A stretch of DNA of 7,752 bases, taken from Candidatus Omnitrophota bacterium. Its GTDB lineage: Bacteria > Omnitrophota > Gorgyraeia > 1-14-0-20-64-10 > JACQQZ01. A program made the translations under genes and the position numbers. Shown here piece after piece: positions 6,860 to 7,752 of the stretch; position 1 is the first letter of the stretch, and every line of letters begins with the position of its first letter. The notes under the pieces are model-generated. The model was given only the letters and a program-made list of their open reading frames with translations, had not been told where the DNA came from and ran no database searches. The DNA is taken from positions 1 through 7,752 of the forward strand of contig JACQRF010000077.1 of the NCBI GenBank assembly GCA_016206635.1, given 5' to 3'.

Positions 6860-7258
6860 CTAAGCCGGGAGGCGGTAGACGCGGTCGCCGCGGCGGGCCC
6901 GCCGGGAGACCTTGACGCCCACCTCGTCGCCGCGGCGGGCGGTCTGGATCGGCTGATGGTCAATCTGCATCGAGGCGACCGCGAGCTTGGCGTCAGTCGT
7001 GTGGCCTTTGATCCAGATGCGGTCTCCCACGGCGAGCTGACCCCGGGCGATCTTGATCACCGCCACGACCGGGATCCGGAAGAACGCGATGACCCGCCCC
7101 ACCTCCGGCAGCGCAGGGGCCGCCGGTTTCGCGGGCGCGGATTTCTTGGCCGCAGCCGGCGCGCGGCGCTTCGGCCTCGCGGCGCGCTTGACGGGCTTCG
7201 TCGCGCGGGCGGCCCGGGCTTTTCCCCGAGGTTTCTGGGATGCCAACCGTTTTGCCAT
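6860..7258 (-). CDS. Stand-alone EF-Tu domain-II-like protein with basic N-terminal tail
   Basis: 132 residues. Residues 1-50 are almost entirely Lys, Arg, Ala and Pro (for example KPVKRAARPKRRAPAAAKKS), a disordered basic tail like those of histone-H1-like proteins. Residues ~53-130 form one small beta-barrel of the EF-Tu domain-II type: VGRVIAFF, VAVIKI, LAVGDRIWIKGHTTD (75-89), SMQIDHQPI and GDEVGVKV. Short proteins consisting only of this barrel are found widely in bacteria and are annotated as translation elongation factor-like; no GTPase domain is present and the function is not established. The basic tail suggests nucleic acid or ribosome binding, which is inference. The gene converges with cysN, with only 2 bases between the stop codons. 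No clear Shine-Dalgarno precedes the ATG at 7258. The ATG is preferred because no other start gives the whole tail. CysN also contains this barrel fold, but the adjacency may be chance. Confidence 0.85.
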   Translation of the reverse strand: MAKRLASQKPRGKARAARATKPVKRAARPKRRAPAAAKKSAPAKPAAPALPEVGRVIAFFRIPVVAVIKIARGQLAVGDRIWIKGHTTDAKLAVASMQIDHQPIQTARRGDEVGVKVSRRARRGDRVYRLPA

Positions 7259-7267
7259 CGCGGTGAC

Positions 7268-7297
7268 ACACTACCCCGAATGCCGGGAATTCGTCAA
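7268..7297 (-). promoter_or_regulatory. Possible promoter of the EF-Tu domain-II-like gene
   Basis: On the minus strand a TTGACG -35 box (7297-7292) is followed after 18 bp by TAGTGT (7273-7268), a poor -10 match. The -10 element ends 9 bases before the start codon, again implying a very short or absent leader, consistent with the lack of a Shine-Dalgarno sequence. The -35 box is good and the -10 box is weak. Confidence 0.25.
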
Positions 7298-7309
7298 GAG
7301 GCTTCTCGC

Positions 7310-7336
7310 CACCGAGGAGTCAAGTCCCCCTCGGTG
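7310..7336. repeat. Perfect 8-bp inverted repeat in the divergent intergenic region
   Basis: CACCGAGG (7310-7317) and CCTCGGTG (7329-7336) are exact reverse complements separated by 11 bases. The pair sits between two divergent genes and just upstream of a possible plus-strand -35 box. It could be a two-fold-symmetric operator for a dimeric regulator or an RNA hairpin. No uridine run follows on either strand, so it is not a typical intrinsic terminator. Confidence 0.5.
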
Positions 7337-7342
7337 TACGCT

Positions 7343-7371
7343 TTGTAATCCAAAAGTTATCCCGCCGTAAT
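7343..7371 (+). promoter_or_regulatory. Possible sigma-70-like promoter for the 7418 gene
   Basis: TTGTAA (7343-7348), a 17-bp spacer and CGTAAT (7366-7371) fit a sigma-70 promoter with 4 of 6 matches at each box, in the most AT-rich part of the spacer. The predicted transcript would start near 7378 and carry a ~40-base leader with an RBS. GTAATCC occurs twice here (7345-7351 and 7367-7373), 22 bp apart. Confidence 0.35.
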
Positions 7372-7406
7372 CCGCGGGGGGTACGGTCTGGCGAGAGGGC
7401 CTACGC

Positions 7407-7412
7407 GAGGAG
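7407..7412 (+). promoter_or_regulatory. Ribosome binding site of the 34-residue ORF
   Basis: GAGGAG lies 5 bases before the ATG at 7418. It is the best-placed Shine-Dalgarno in the window besides that at 3163 and is the main reason for accepting such a short ORF as a gene. Confidence 0.7.
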
Positions 7413-7417
7413 ATTCT

Positions 7418-7522
7418 ATGAAAATTCTTGAGTGTTGTACGAAAGATCCGGAGGCGTGTCTGCCGACCGATCTGGAGCGCCAGTTGGCGGAATTCCTCGA
7501 GACGGTCGCGGCGGCCCGCTAG
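7418..7522 (+). CDS. Small cysteine-containing protein, 34 residues, unknown function
   Basis: 34 codons from ATG to TAG. The product starts MKILECCTKDPEAC, with three Cys in the first 14 residues (6, 7 and 14), and continues with a likely amphipathic helix (LERQLAEFLETVAAA). No signal peptide or membrane segment is present. Support comes from the GAGGAG RBS at ideal spacing, an upstream promoter candidate, G/C-rich third positions in the second half, and a following gene whose ATG lies 5 bases after the stop. The start of the gene is AT-richer than the rest, as is common near translation starts. The CC-x6-C pattern could bind a metal or form disulphides, but this is inference. I do not recognise a family. 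Confidence 0.6.
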   Translation: MKILECCTKDPEACLPTDLERQLAEFLETVAAAR

Positions 7523-7527
7523 GACCG

Positions 7528-7752
7528 ATGCCCTCGCCTCGGCAGCTCGAGGTCGTCCTGGCCTGGTGGGAGACGGACGGGGGCATACCCGGGCACGCGG
7601 ACCTCGACCGGCGGCGCGGCGGCGCGGCGCGTTCGTCGGCGTGGATGAGACGTCGTATCCGTATGACCTGGGGGTCTATTTCAAATTTCATCTTGAGCTG
7701 CAGCAGTCGATTCGCGCGCGGCTGCCGCTCCCCCGGCCGTTGTCGTTGGCCC
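7528..7752 (+). pseudogene. Unrecognised gene, 5' part, frame broken by an 8-bp tandem duplication (runs off right edge)
   Basis: Translation from ATG 7528 gives a plausible start (MPSPRQLEVVLAWWETDGG, then IPGHADLDRRRG). After about 7615 that frame degrades into Arg/Ser/Cys-rich junk. From 7629 the frame beginning at base 7629 (the -1 frame) reads like real protein (AFVGVDETSYPYDLGVYFKF, then HLELQQSIRARLPLPRPL), with G/C-rich third positions, to the right edge. The switch point coincides with an exact duplication of GCGGCGCG. Removing one copy joins the halves into one frame (DLDRRRGAFVGVDE). The gene is therefore either mutated, phase-variable, or intact with an assembly error. It lies 5 bases after the 34-residue ORF, with AGGA 3 bases before the ATG, so both are likely one operon. 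No family is recognised. Confidence 0.55.
7611..7626 (+). repeat. 8-bp tandem duplication (2 x GCGGCGCG)
   Basis: GCGGCGCG at 7611-7618 is repeated exactly at 7619-7626 and followed by GCGCG. Eight bases shift the reading frame by two, which is exactly the shift seen between the two coding halves of the gene at 7528. Confidence 0.85.

Noticed and set aside
7274..7287. Small hairpin CCCG-AATGC-CGGG near the EF-Tu domain-II-like gene
   Set aside because: The stem is only 4-5 bp, expected often by chance in GC-rich DNA, with no T-tract.
7416..7691. 91-codon minus-strand frame over the right end
   Set aside because: The plus strand has a well-placed RBS, a short gene and a coding-like frame here; the minus frame has no RBS and an unremarkable composition.

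Overview
The window is GC-rich bacterial DNA, roughly two-thirds G+C by eye, with strong G/C preference at third codon positions in every gene. It is dense with genes and looks chromosomal. There is no rRNA, tRNA, CRISPR array, transposase or integrase. Gene content (clostridial/deltaproteobacterial/Nitrospira-like CysD and CysN, a stand-alone EF-Tu domain-II protein, large secreted proteins with DxDxDNNNG calcium-type motifs) suggests an uncultivated-type lineage such as Nitrospirota, NC10/Methylomirabilota or Rokubacteria. That placement is inference and weak.

Layout. Bases 1-291 (minus strand) hold the N-terminal part of an unrecognised membrane protein that runs off the left edge. A 46-bp divergent spacer with a good sigma-70-like promoter (300-329) leads into a plus-strand run of four tightly packed genes (338-6857). 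These are a large exported protein with two calcium-binding-like modules and a C-terminal alpha/beta-hydrolase domain, a second exported protein with a carboxypeptidase-regulatory-like beta-sandwich, and then cysD and cysN, the two subunits of the GTP-driven ATP sulfurylase that makes APS from sulfate. The first pair is spaced 2 nt apart, the next 18 nt, and cysD/cysN overlap by one base. Converging on cysN with a 2-nt gap is a minus-strand gene (6860-7258) for a small EF-Tu domain-II-like protein with a basic Lys/Arg/Ala/Pro-rich tail. A 159-bp divergent intergenic region with a perfect 8-bp inverted repeat precedes a 34-codon cysteine-containing ORF (7418-7522). After it comes the start of another gene (7528 onward) whose frame is broken by an exact 8-bp tandem duplication.

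Working together. CysD and CysN are expected to form one complex. Both depart from the E. coli type. CysD carries a Cys-Cys ... Cys-x-x-Cys set like the [4Fe-4S] ligands of APS reductases. CysN ends in a domain that looks like APS kinase but has lost the P-loop and the DGDN motif. Taken together this suggests a pathway that stops at APS rather than PAPS, with an accessory Fe-S or regulatory function in the sulfurylase. This pair is the most interesting part of the window. The two exported proteins may share a transcript with cysDN, but no functional link is visible.
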